From Rubrobacter sp. (GTDB taxonomy: Bacteria > Actinomycetota > Rubrobacteria > Rubrobacterales > Rubrobacteraceae), in assembly GCA_016781775.1 (NCBI GenBank), contig JADDPR010000480.1, forward strand, positions 1 through 13,173: a stretch of 13,173 bases of DNA, in the 5' to 3' direction. Within the stretch, counting starts at the first letter, position 1. The number at the start of each line of letters is the position of its first letter. A program made the position numbers and the translations under genes. The notes under the pieces were generated by a model. It was not told the origin of the DNA. It saw only the letters and a list, made by a program, of their open reading frames with translations, and made no database searches. Below are positions 1 to 7,226 of this stretch, piece after piece.

Positions 1-1177
1 ACGGCTTCAGGACGCACTTGATGGCGCCGTCCTGCTTTTTCTGGAAGATCTCGTAGCCTAAAGGGGCGTCCCGTAGGGGCATGGTGTGGGTCTTGAGGTC
101 TTCGGTGCCCAGAGGGTCGTCGTCGCCCAGGAGCGGCATGATCTCGGGGACCCAGCGCCTCACGTTGGCCTGTCCCATGCGCACCTGCACCTGCATGTCG
201 AAGAGGTCGCCGAGCGGGAACATCTGGATGGGCCCGGTGTACACGCCGCTGATGGAGAACGTCCCGCCGCGCCTCACGGCGGCCATGCAATCGCGCAGCG
301 CACGCCTCTTGTCCAGCTGTATCTTGGTGGTCTGGAGCACCGAGTCGTACCACGACCCGCCTGCCTCCATCCCGACGGCGTCGATGACCGAGTCCGCCCC
401 GCGCCCGTCCGTCATTTCGACGACGAGCCTGGCCGCATCCTCGACGGCGGAGAAGTCGACCGTCTCGACCCCATACTTCGCCGCGAGTGTTAGCCGCTCG
501 GGGACCCTGTCCACCCCTATGACGCGTCCGGCCCCCCCATGCAGCGTGATCCTGGCGCACATCTGCCCGATGGGACCGAGGCCCCAGACCGCGAGCGTCC
601 CGCCCTGGGGCACGTCGGCGTAGGCGACGGCCTGCCAGCTTGTCGGCAGCACGTCCGAGAGGTACAGGAAGCGTTCGTCGGGGGCGTCCTGGGCCTCCTC
701 GGGGACCTTTATGGGGCCGAAGTGGGCCTGCGGCACCCGGAGGTACTCGGCCTGCCCGCCGGGGACGGCCCCGTAAGCGTGCGTGTAGCCGAAGAGGCTC
801 GCCCCCCTGCCGCGTCCGAGCAGGTTGACCTTCTGGGCGAGCTTGCCGGTGTCGCGGGTGGTCTCGCACTGGGAGTAGAGCTGCTGCTCGCACATGAAGC
901 AGTGCCCGCAGGAGATGTTGAACGGCACCACCACCCGGTCGCCGGGCTTGATGTGCTCGACGTCCCGTCCGACCTCCTCGACGATGCCCATCGGCTCGTG
1001 GCCGATGATGTCGCCCTCGCGCATGAGCGGGGTGAGCTTGCTGTAGAGATGGAGGTCCGAGCCGCAGATCGCGGTCGAGGTTATGCGCACGATCGCATCG
1101 GTCGGCCGCTGGATTACGGGGTCCGGGACGTTGTCTACCCGGACGTCTTCCTTGCCGTGCCACACCAGAGCCTTCAT
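1..1177 (-). CDS. Zinc-dependent alcohol dehydrogenase, formaldehyde-dehydrogenase-like (3' end cut by window edge)
   Basis: This is a medium-chain dehydrogenase of the glutathione-independent formaldehyde dehydrogenase type, expected to oxidise an alcohol or aldehyde with NAD(P)+ in the cytoplasm. I translated 392 residues by hand; the frame is still open at base 1, so only the last few residues are missing. Catalytic-zinc ligands are Cys38 (ICGSD) and His60-Glu61 (GHEPMG), with Asp175 (YLSDV) a possible further ligand. The structural-zinc lobe has Cys90, 93, 96 and 104. The Rossmann loop is GLGPIG at 199-204. The start is ATG at 1177, preceded by GGAGGGAG. Its ATG overlaps the stop of the upstream SDR gene (ATGA, 1174-1177), so the two are cotranscribed and probably translationally coupled. 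The family is certain; the substrate is not, because family members act on formaldehyde, other aldehydes or secondary alcohols. Confidence 0.93.
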   Translation of the reverse strand, partial: MKALVWHGKEDVRVDNVPDPVIQRPTDAIVRITSTAICGSDLHLYSKLTPLMREGDIIGHEPMGIVEEVGRDVEHIKPGDRVVVPFNISCGHCFMCEQQLYSQCETTRDTGKLAQKVNLLGRGRGASLFGYTHAYGAVPGGQAEYLRVPQAHFGPIKVPEEAQDAPDERFLYLSDVLPTSWQAVAYADVPQGGTLAVWGLGPIGQMCARITLHGGAGRVIGVDRVPERLTLAAKYGVETVDFSAVEDAARLVVEMTDGRGADSVIDAVGMEAGGSWYDSVLQTTKIQLDKRRALRDCMAAVRRGGTFSISGVYTGPIQMFPLGDLFDMQVQVRMGQANVRRWVPEIMPLLGDDDPLGTEDLKTHTMPLRDAPLGYEIFQKKQDGAIKCVLKP

Positions 1178-2229
1178 GGCTCCCTCCTCCCTACGCCGGT
1201 CAGAATCTCCCGGATCCTGAACGGCCCGCTCGTCTTCGGGGAGAGCGGCGGCGTGTCCAGCCCGGCCCCCTCCCTTATCCCCTTCAACTCGTCGAGCAGC
1301 GTCTCCCCCGCGTCGTGGCGGGGCGCCCAGCCGAGTTCCTGTCGGGCGCGGGTGGCATCCATGACCGGTATGCTCAGCGCGAGGTCCAGCCAACCCTCGG
1401 GCACGGGCTGGAGCCGGAGCTGCCAGCTCACGCGGGCGGCGGCGCGGGCGAGCCCAACCGGCACGGGCACGGGCAGGGCGCCGAAGACGCGCGAAAGCTC
1501 CTCGGGGTCCACGACGGGCTCGGTGGCGAGGTTGTAGGCCCCGCGGGCCTCCTCGTTCAGGAGCGCGAGTCGGTAGGCCTCCCCCACGTCGAACGAGTGA
1601 ACCACCTGCGCGCGCAGCCCGCGTATCGACGGGACGAGGTTTATAAACTCGGGGCGGGCGAGAAACTCGGGGAAGAAGGGCCCCGCGAAGATACGCCGCT
1701 GCCCCTCCGCCGCCTCACTCTTGAAGGTCAGCGCCTGGCGCATCCTGACGACCCGTACCTCGGGGTGTTCGGCCCCGAACCGATCCAGCCTCCGCTCGAC
1801 CTCGGCCTTCTGGCGCGCGTAGTACGAGGTAGGCGTGCCGCCCGTCGGCCAGCTCTCGTCCACCCTGCGGTCCTTTGGCCCCGGGGAGTACGCCCCCACC
1901 GAGGAGGCGTAGAGGAGCGCCGGTACCCCGGCCTCCGCCACGGCCCGAGCAGCCCGCATGCTCCCCTCGACGTTCACCATCCAAAGCTTGTTGAGGTCGC
2001 GGGAGGGCTGTATAAGCCACGCGAGCAGGACGACCGCGTCGGCGCCCCGCACGATCGGGACGAGGTCGTCCTTCGAGACGTCCGCCGTCGCCCACTCGAC
2101 CTTTTGCATGCGAAGCCCGGGCCGGCGCCGTGCGACGCCGAGGATAGAGTCGACCCGGTCCTCGTTCGAGAGCGCCCGCAAGACGCTCGTCCCGACGTTC
2201 CCCGTGGCCCCGATGACTGCTACTCGCAT
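1174..2229 (-). CDS. NAD(P)-dependent epimerase/dehydratase-type protein (extended SDR)
   Basis: This is a 351-residue extended short-chain dehydrogenase/reductase. The nucleotide-binding loop GATGNVG lies at residues 7-13. The catalytic Tyr-x3-Lys is Y137-ARQ-K141, and the catalytic Ser is probably S110 in YASSVGAY. These residues support an NAD(P)-dependent redox or epimerase reaction on a sugar nucleotide or similar substrate; the substrate cannot be named. The length is normal for the family. The ATG at 2229 follows a G-rich GGGGGG ribosome site about 10 bases upstream. It is the first gene of a leftward operon with the zinc dehydrogenase (4-base ATGA overlap) and is divergent from a second extended SDR gene across about 90 bases. 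That arrangement suggests shared control through the repeat cluster in the gap. The two SDR proteins share the MRV-G-x-G-VG start but differ clearly afterwards, so they are not a recent duplication. Confidence 0.9.
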   Translation of the reverse strand: MRVAVIGATGNVGTSVLRALSNEDRVDSILGVARRRPGLRMQKVEWATADVSKDDLVPIVRGADAVVLLAWLIQPSRDLNKLWMVNVEGSMRAARAVAEAGVPALLYASSVGAYSPGPKDRRVDESWPTGGTPTSYYARQKAEVERRLDRFGAEHPEVRVVRMRQALTFKSEAAEGQRRIFAGPFFPEFLARPEFINLVPSIRGLRAQVVHSFDVGEAYRLALLNEEARGAYNLATEPVVDPEELSRVFGALPVPVPVGLARAAARVSWQLRLQPVPEGWLDLALSIPVMDATRARQELGWAPRHDAGETLLDELKGIREGAGLDTPPLSPKTSGPFRIREILTGVGRREP

Positions 2230-2254
2230 GCCGGCTGCTTACCCCCCGTTCTTG

Positions 2255-2277
2255 CGGGCAAAACCGGGCAATGCCCG
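2255..2277. promoter_or_regulatory. Candidate operator: CGGGCAA repeats between divergent SDR genes
   Basis: Two exact direct copies of CGGGCAA start at 2255 and 2265, one helical turn (10 bases) apart. The second copy also forms a palindrome, CGGGCA-A-TGCCCG (2265-2277). A looser copy, CGGGTA, is at 2289-2294. The cluster lies between start codons at 2229 (-) and 2319 (+), where an operator controlling both would be expected. No clear -35/-10 pair could be fixed on either strand, and no regulator gene is in view, so the binding protein is unknown. Confidence 0.45.
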
Positions 2278-2318
2278 TAGTACCATCGCGGGTATTGTCC
2301 AGAGTGGGAGGGATCATC

Positions 2319-3227
2319 TTGCGTGTACTCGTGACGGGATCGGCGGGCAAGGTCGGCAGAGCGGTGGTGGCGGCGCTCCAGGAGAAGGGGCACGAGGTGA
2401 GGGCGACCGACCTCGTCCCCCCGGTCTTCGAGCGGCCGGAGGAGGGCGAGCCCGAGTACGTACAGGCAGACATCACCGACGCGGGCGATGCCTTCGCCGT
2501 GGTCCGTGGGATGGACGCCGTCGTCCACGCCGCCGCGCTGCCGGAGCCGACGCACAACCCGCCGCACGTCGTCTTCCACAACAACCTAATGGGCGTCTTC
2601 AACACCCTGGAGGCGACGATCCGGTTCGGGGTTGGGCGCTTCGTGAACATCTCCAGCGAGACGGTGCCGGGCTTCTTCTTCCCCGAGCGCGAGTTCCTGC
2701 CGGATTACGTGCCGGTCGACGAAGAGCACCCCATCCGGCCGCAAGACCCCTACGCGACCGCCAAATACTTCGGCGAGCTCCTGATGGACGGGGCGATCAG
2801 GAGGAGCGACATCCGCTGCATCTCCATCCGCCCCTCCTGGGTGCAGCACGAGGGGAACTACGAGCGTAACCTCGGGCCGCAGGTCCGCGACGCCTCGGTC
2901 CTCTCCCCCGGCTTCTGGAGCTACATAGACGTCTACGACCTCGCCGACGCGATCGTCCTGGCCGCCGAGTCCGACCTGCCGGGCCACGAGGTCTTCTACA
3001 TAGCCTCCCCGGACAACGTCGGCGGCAGGCCGTTCGAAAAGATCGTCACGGAGTACTACGGGGATAAGGTCCAGCTGAAGAAGCCCCTCCCCCGCGAGGA
3101 CGCCTCGGGCATCTCGATCGCCAAGGCCGAGGGGATGCTCGGCTACAGCCCCAGGCGCTCCTGGCGCGACTACCTGGACGAGGGCGGTAAGCTCAAGCCC
3201 GGCGCGAGCGAGGGTTTGTTCGCCTAG
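2319..3227 (+). CDS. NAD(P)-dependent epimerase/dehydratase-type protein (extended SDR), TTG start
   Basis: This is an extended SDR protein of about 302 residues. The Rossmann loop GSAGKVG is at 7-13, the Ser region ISSET at 111-115, and the active-site Tyr-Lys is Y145-ATA-K149. The RPSW stretch near 171-174 and the following substrate lobe resemble UDP-glucose 4-epimerase-like family members. I chose TTG at 2319 rather than the ATG at 2271. GGGAGGG sits six bases upstream of the TTG, and the resulting start (MRVLVTGSAG) places the glycine motif where the family has it. The ATG reading would add 16 residues that run through the palindrome. The gene is divergent from the SDR/zinc-dehydrogenase operon and is followed by a strong hairpin. 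The likely role is redox or epimerisation of a sugar or sugar-nucleotide substrate, unidentified. Confidence 0.9.
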   Translation: MRVLVTGSAGKVGRAVVAALQEKGHEVRATDLVPPVFERPEEGEPEYVQADITDAGDAFAVVRGMDAVVHAAALPEPTHNPPHVVFHNNLMGVFNTLEATIRFGVGRFVNISSETVPGFFFPEREFLPDYVPVDEEHPIRPQDPYATAKYFGELLMDGAIRRSDIRCISIRPSWVQHEGNYERNLGPQVRDASVLSPGFWSYIDVYDLADAIVLAAESDLPGHEVFYIASPDNVGGRPFEKIVTEYYGDKVQLKKPLPREDASGISIAKAEGMLGYSPRRSWRDYLDEGGKLKPGASEGLFA

Positions 3228-3240
3228 AACCAGCCCCAGG

Positions 3241-3268
3241 GAGGGCCGGGAGCGATCACCCGGCCCTC
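3241..3268 (+). terminator. Hairpin terminator after the rightward SDR gene
   Basis: A perfect 10-bp stem (GAGGGCCGGG at 3241-3250 with CCCGGCCCTC at 3259-3268) encloses an 8-base loop. A pyrimidine-rich stretch follows on the plus strand. It lies between convergent genes ending at 3227 (+) and 3280 (-), so it may stop transcription from both sides, although the minus side lacks a U tract. Confidence 0.75.
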
Positions 3269-3279
3269 TCCTTCCTCCA

Positions 3280-3942
3280 CTAGCGGCGTTCTACGTTGCG
3301 CTCCGTGGGGGCGGTGGACTCGGTGGTGGTGACGGTGTACCCGGCAGATTCGAGGGTCTCGGCGATGCTCGACGGGTCGGTGGTTTCGAGGCGCAGAACG
3401 ATGGAGCGGTACGTCTCGCGGCCGGCGGGGCCCAGGAAGATGCTCGCGATGTTCACCTGGCGGTCTCGGATCTCGTCCGTGATCCCGGCGAGGGTCCCGG
3501 GCTCGTTCGGGACCTCCACCTCGATCCAGCTCCCTCCGGTCCCGGCCCCGGTAAGCTCGACGAGGGTGCGGACGAGATCCGTGGAGGTGATGATCCCCAC
3601 GAGCTCTCCGTCGGCGACCACGGGGAGACCGTTGAAGTTACGCTCGTAGAGCACGCACGCCGCCTGCTCGATGGTGTCGAGCGGATGCGTCGTGACGACG
3701 TCCGCGGTCATGATCTCCCGGACGCGCACGTAACCCAAGGTGTTCTCCTGATCCGGCGTGGCCCGCGGCGGGCTAACGTCCCTGAGGTCCCTGTCCGAGA
3801 CGATGCCGACGAGCTTCTCGCCCTCCACGACCGGCAGGTGACGAATCCCCCGCTCCCGGCACAACCCCCAAGCCTCGCCGACCCCGGCGTCCGGCCCGAT
3901 CGTGACGACCTCTCTGGTCATGGCGTCCCTCACCCTAAGCAT
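3280..3942 (-). CDS. CBS-CBS-ACT domain protein (AcuB-like)
   Basis: This is a 220-residue cytoplasmic regulator-type protein. CBS domain 1 spans about 7-56 (DAMTR...GIVSDRDLR) and CBS domain 2 about 77-127 (IMTADVVTT...GIITSTDLV). An ACT domain follows at about 138-205 (WIEVEVPNEPGTLAGITDEI). Paired CBS domains usually bind adenine nucleotides, and ACT domains bind small ligands such as amino acids. The domain order matches the AcuB family, whose Bacillus member is linked to acetoin use. No acetoin genes are visible here, so I do not assign the acu name. The ATG at 3942 has GGGAGGG eight bases upstream. It is divergent from the quinone oxidoreductase gene. It may sense energy state or a metabolite for a neighbouring enzyme, but that link is inference. 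Confidence 0.9.
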   Translation of the reverse strand: MLRVRDAMTREVVTIGPDAGVGEAWGLCRERGIRHLPVVEGEKLVGIVSDRDLRDVSPPRATPDQENTLGYVRVREIMTADVVTTHPLDTIEQAACVLYERNFNGLPVVADGELVGIITSTDLVRTLVELTGAGTGGSWIEVEVPNEPGTLAGITDEIRDRQVNIASIFLGPAGRETYRSIVLRLETTDPSSIAETLESAGYTVTTTESTAPTERNVERR

Positions 3943-3983
3943 ATTAAGACCCTCCCGAAGCGTGTCCGCAGAAGTACGTTTCG

Positions 3984-4054
3984 GAGCTTAGCAGCCCCGC
4001 CGACGGCGCGCCAGAGAACTTGCTCTGTAGGGCGTGGCGAGCGGTGTTAAGCTC
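3984..4054. promoter_or_regulatory. Divergent promoter region with a 7-bp inverted repeat
   Basis: The gap between divergent starts at 3942 (-) and 4089 (+) carries GAGCTTA (3984-3990) and its reverse complement TAAGCTC (4048-4054). On each outgoing strand the repeat presents TAAGCT, a possible -10, about 35-45 bases before the start codon. The minus copy reads TGCTAAGCT, an extended -10 form. No good -35 accompanies either, so this is a weak proposal. Confidence 0.3.
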
Positions 4055-4088
4055 GGGGCCTGTCCGTCGGGAGAGGGAGGATAGGCAC

Positions 4089-5081
4089 ATGCGCGCTTGG
4101 CGGGTACACGAGCTTGGAGAACCGAAGGAGGTCCTGAAGCTCGAGGAGATCGAGGGTCCGGGCGCCCCCGGTCCCGGCGAGGTCGTCGTCGAGGTCGAGG
4201 CGGCGGCGCTCAACTTCTTCGACATCCTCCTGTGCCAGGGCAAGTATCAGGAACGCCCCGATCCCCCCTTCACCCCCGGCGCCGAGGTCGCGGGCACGGT
4301 GGTCGAGGTGGGCGAGGGGGTTGGGATCAAGCCGGGCACCAGGGTGCTCGCCACCCCGCCCCTGCCCAGAGGGGGCTACGCCGAGAAGGTCGTCGCCCCG
4401 GCCGAGAGCGGCGTCTTCCCCATCCCGGAGGCCATGCCCTACGAGAAGGCGGCGGCGATGCACATCGTGTACCAGACCGCTTATATGGGCCTGCACCGCA
4501 GGGCCGGTTTGGAGGAGGGAGAGACGGTGCTGGTGCATGCCGGCGCCGGGGGTGTGGGGTCGGCGGCCATCCAGGTCGCGCGGGCGGCAGGGGCGCGTGT
4601 CATCGCCACCGCCGGGGGGCCCGAGAAGGTGAAGGTCTGCGAGGATCTCGGGGCGGACGTCTCGCTGGACTACCGGGAAGAAGACTTCGTCGACGCCGTG
4701 AAGCAGGCGACCGGCGGGCGCGGGGCCGACGTGATCTTCGACCCCGTCGGCGGCGACGTCTTCGACCGCTCGCGCCGGTGCGTGGCCTTCGAGGGCCGCA
4801 TCCTCGTCGTAGGCTTCGCCTCCGGCAGGATCGCCGAGGCCCCCACAAACCACGCCCTCGTCAAAAATTACTCCGTCGTCGGCCTCCACTGGGGCCTCTA
4901 CAACAAGGTCATGCCGGAGATGGTCGACAATAACCACGAAGCCCTCGTCGACCTCTACACGTCGGGCGGGATAGATCCCCTCGTCCACAAGACGGTTCCC
5001 TTCGGCGAGCTACCGGAAGCCCTGGAGCTCCTCGGGAGCCGCAAGACGCACGGTAAGCTCGTGACCTCGCCGCGGGCGTAG
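4089..5081 (+). CDS. NADPH:quinone oxidoreductase family protein (zinc-free MDR)
   Basis: This is a 330-residue medium-chain dehydrogenase/reductase of the quinone oxidoreductase (zeta-crystallin-like) branch. It is expected to use NADPH to reduce quinones or enone-type electrophiles in the cytoplasm. The GroES-like fold covers about 1-130. The cofactor motif AGAGGVGSAAIQ is at 151-162, followed by VIFDPVGGDVFD at 215-226. The zinc ligands of alcohol dehydrogenases are absent, as is usual for this branch. ATG at 4089 is chosen because a GGGAGAGGGAGGA purine run precedes it; an in-frame ATG at 4020 would add 23 residues without a matching site. It is divergent from the CBS-ACT gene and convergent with the membrane glycosyltransferase gene, only 13 bases away, with no terminator between. 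The substrate is unknown. Confidence 0.92.
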   Translation: MRAWRVHELGEPKEVLKLEEIEGPGAPGPGEVVVEVEAAALNFFDILLCQGKYQERPDPPFTPGAEVAGTVVEVGEGVGIKPGTRVLATPPLPRGGYAEKVVAPAESGVFPIPEAMPYEKAAAMHIVYQTAYMGLHRRAGLEEGETVLVHAGAGGVGSAAIQVARAAGARVIATAGGPEKVKVCEDLGADVSLDYREEDFVDAVKQATGGRGADVIFDPVGGDVFDRSRRCVAFEGRILVVGFASGRIAEAPTNHALVKNYSVVGLHWGLYNKVMPEMVDNNHEALVDLYTSGGIDPLVHKTVPFGELPEALELLGSRKTHGKLVTSPRA

Positions 5082-5094
5082 AGGAAGGGTGCCC

Positions 5095-6768
5095 CTAACC
5101 GTCGCGCTGCTCTTCGATGGGGGTGAAGGGTTGGCGGCCGGGGGGGACGAGCTCGAAGAGGTCGCCCTCGACCTTGACGGTCTGCCAGCCGGCCTTATAG
5201 AAGTGCTGGGCTCCGGCGCTCGGCTGGTCGAGGATGTAGACGGGGCGGTTCCTGTCGGCGGCCTCTTCGGCGGCGCCGACGCCGGTGTAGTCGTTGGTGC
5301 CCCAGCGGAGGTTCGCGGTCGCGCGGTCTATGTCGTCGGGCCAGACGAGGTCGGTGTAGCGGTGCCAGGAGGGGTACCAGGGGCTCACGAGGGTGAGGTC
5401 GCGGCGGCGGTTCTCGACGAGGACCATGTACCAGAGCGTGCTGCGGTGGTGCAGAATCGTCGAGTCCGGCAGGGCGTGTCCGGCGACGTCCTCGATGATC
5501 TCGCGTCCCTCAAGGTCGTTGCTGCGGTCCACCTTGCCGTAGTCGCTGCGGGTGTCGGAGAGCGTGAAGTAGAGGAGCGGGGCGAAGAGCAGGAGGACGG
5601 CGGCCGTTTGAAGGGCCGGTGAGGAGCCGATGGTAAGCCTCCGGACGCCCTCGAAGACCGCTGCGACCCCGAAGGCCATAAAGAGGGCGAGGATAAGGTA
5701 GGGCGGGATAAAGTACAGGAAGAAGTCGAAGATCTCGTACTCGATCGCGTAGGCGAGCCAGGTGAGGAAGAGGAAGCCGAGGAGGGCGGCGGAGGCCCTG
5801 TCCTTGAGGACCGCCATTATGGCCCCGAACATCGCGAGGAAGAGCAAGACCACGTGGAACTCGTCGCCCATGTAGCCCCCGAAGAACGAGAGCCTCAGGG
5901 GGATCAAGTCCGGCCCGAAGGTCCCGAAGACGCCCGTGAGGTTGCCGCCGTTCACCAGCTCCCAGAAACGCGCGGGCGTCGTGGGGTCCGCCTCGTTCAT
6001 CGGCGGGTTCATCGAGGCGCGTATCGGCAGGTACAGGTAAGGCAGCAGACCGATCAGGAAGAGCCCCGCCCCCTTCAAGACGATCCGCCACCGCAGGAAG
6101 GTCCTCTTGTCCACGGCGAAGACGAAGATGGCGGCCCCCGGCAAGAGCAGCCCGCTCGTCACGTGGTGCGTCAGGGAGAGGCCCATAAGAAAACACGCGC
6201 CCAGAAGGTAACGGTCCCGCCTCGTGTCCCTCCACAGAAGGAGGAGAAGGAGGACGGAGGAGATAAACAAGGCGTTGAGGGTGTAGACCTCGGCGATGAT
6301 CGCCTGGCTCCAGTACGTATCCCCGATACCGAAGGCCAGGGCGCCGACCCCGGCCCCGAGGATGCTCCCGGTCAGCCTCAACCCGACCAGATACAGCACG
6401 AAGACCGCCGCGCCGCCCATAATCGCCGAGAACAGGTTGATCCTGTAAGCGGGATCCCCTATCGGCAAGTACGAAAACAGGTGCCCCAGCATGGTATAGG
6501 TCGGGTAGCCCGTGGGGTGGGTTATGCCCAGGGTGGCCAGCTGCGCCTGGAACATCGCCGAATCGAGGAGGGTCGGCCGGTCGTAGTAGAGCACCGTCGG
6601 AGCGAGCGTTCTCAGGTAGAGAAAGAGCGCGAACCCGGCGACGAGAAGACCGACGATCGTCGTCCACGTCCTCCTGCTCGGTACGAGACCGGGGGGTACG
6701 GCGTATCCCCGCAGGAGCGGCTTACCCTTCTTCGATCGATCTTGCATACCCGCTTTCACTAGCGGCAT
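5095..6768 (-). CDS. DUF2723 family multi-span membrane protein (GT-C glycosyltransferase-like)
   Basis: This 557-residue polytopic membrane protein has one segment at about 36-53 and a run of hydrophobic segments from about 115 to 400. A soluble C-terminal part of about 150 residues follows. The stretch around 63-128, with D69, HPTGYP at 84-89 and a downstream R-x-NLFSA, matches the DUF2723 signature, a GT-C-like family related to protein O-mannosyltransferases. Such enzymes transfer a sugar from a lipid carrier outside the membrane; activity here is inferred. The usual D-x-GEF motif appears as LLDSAMF, keeping the Asp but not the Glu. The start is uncertain: ATG at 6768 and ATG at 6747 are both in frame and neither has a clear ribosome site. 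A 6-bp hairpin (6789-6808) lies just upstream. No other cell-wall or glycan genes adjoin it. Confidence 0.85.
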   Translation of the reverse strand: MPLVKAGMQDRSKKGKPLLRGYAVPPGLVPSRRTWTTIVGLLVAGFALFLYLRTLAPTVLYYDRPTLLDSAMFQAQLATLGITHPTGYPTYTMLGHLFSYLPIGDPAYRINLFSAIMGGAAVFVLYLVGLRLTGSILGAGVGALAFGIGDTYWSQAIIAEVYTLNALFISSVLLLLLLWRDTRRDRYLLGACFLMGLSLTHHVTSGLLLPGAAIFVFAVDKRTFLRWRIVLKGAGLFLIGLLPYLYLPIRASMNPPMNEADPTTPARFWELVNGGNLTGVFGTFGPDLIPLRLSFFGGYMGDEFHVVLLFLAMFGAIMAVLKDRASAALLGFLFLTWLAYAIEYEIFDFFLYFIPPYLILALFMAFGVAAVFEGVRRLTIGSSPALQTAAVLLLFAPLLYFTLSDTRSDYGKVDRSNDLEGREIIEDVAGHALPDSTILHHRSTLWYMVLVENRRRDLTLVSPWYPSWHRYTDLVWPDDIDRATANLRWGTNDYTGVGAAEEAADRNRPVYILDQPSAGAQHFYKAGWQTVKVEGDLFELVPPGRQPFTPIEEQRDG

Positions 6769-7226
6769 AGCGTACCACAGTGGTTTCGGCCCTCAAGTAC
6801 CCGAGGGCGCGACAAGCATGGCCAACGGGCTTCTCGCGTGCATAATCCCTTCGATCGAGGAGGAGCGACGGCAGCGGTCGGGCGGAGAGGCCGTTCCGGC
6901 CGCTGGAGCCCGAAGTCGATGGCGGCGCATCGCATGGTTCGGGCACATTGTCGGACATTTGGTGCGAGACAAGCTGTGTAGCTCTTCGCCGTGGCCGGAC
7001 TGGCGTTTGTCGATGGGTTCAAGTAATGAGGAAGTTCCCGCGTGGCCGATACTCGGCTCTTGCGAGGTAGGGCCGAGAACATGCATCGACGGGCGGCCGG
7101 GCAGTCCCAACCGGGGTCGCATCGCGGGTAGGCTTAGAGCTCATGCTTGTAGGCCTCCGACGCTCGCGGGCGTGGCCGAACGGCTACAATCCGTGGTGTC
7201 GTTCTATCTTGGAGGCTTGGGGCGCG
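6769..7226. other. 458-base intergenic stretch with hairpins, no recognisable gene
   Basis: This gap between divergent genes holds the upstream regions of the membrane protein (-) and the dynamin-like gene (+). Open frames of 78-109 codons cross it on both strands, but none has family motifs or a supporting ribosome site. Possible structures are GCCCTC/GAGGGC (6789-6808), a two-tier hairpin at 6878-6913, and competing stems GCCGA/TCGGC (7045-7057) and CTCGGC/GCCGAG (7052-7077). TACAAT at 7185-7190 is a possible -10 for the GTPase gene, without a good -35. I saw no tRNA and no riboswitch consensus I know. Confidence 0.5.

Noticed and set aside
539..1537. 332-codon plus-strand open frame
   Set aside because: It overlaps the zinc dehydrogenase and SDR genes in antisense and ends in low-complexity Ser/Arg sequence.
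6722..7122. Minus-strand frames of 78, 107 and 109 codons upstream of the membrane protein gene
   Set aside because: They overlap each other in different frames, lack ribosome sites and carry no recognisable motif; they more likely arise from stop-poor G+C-rich DNA.
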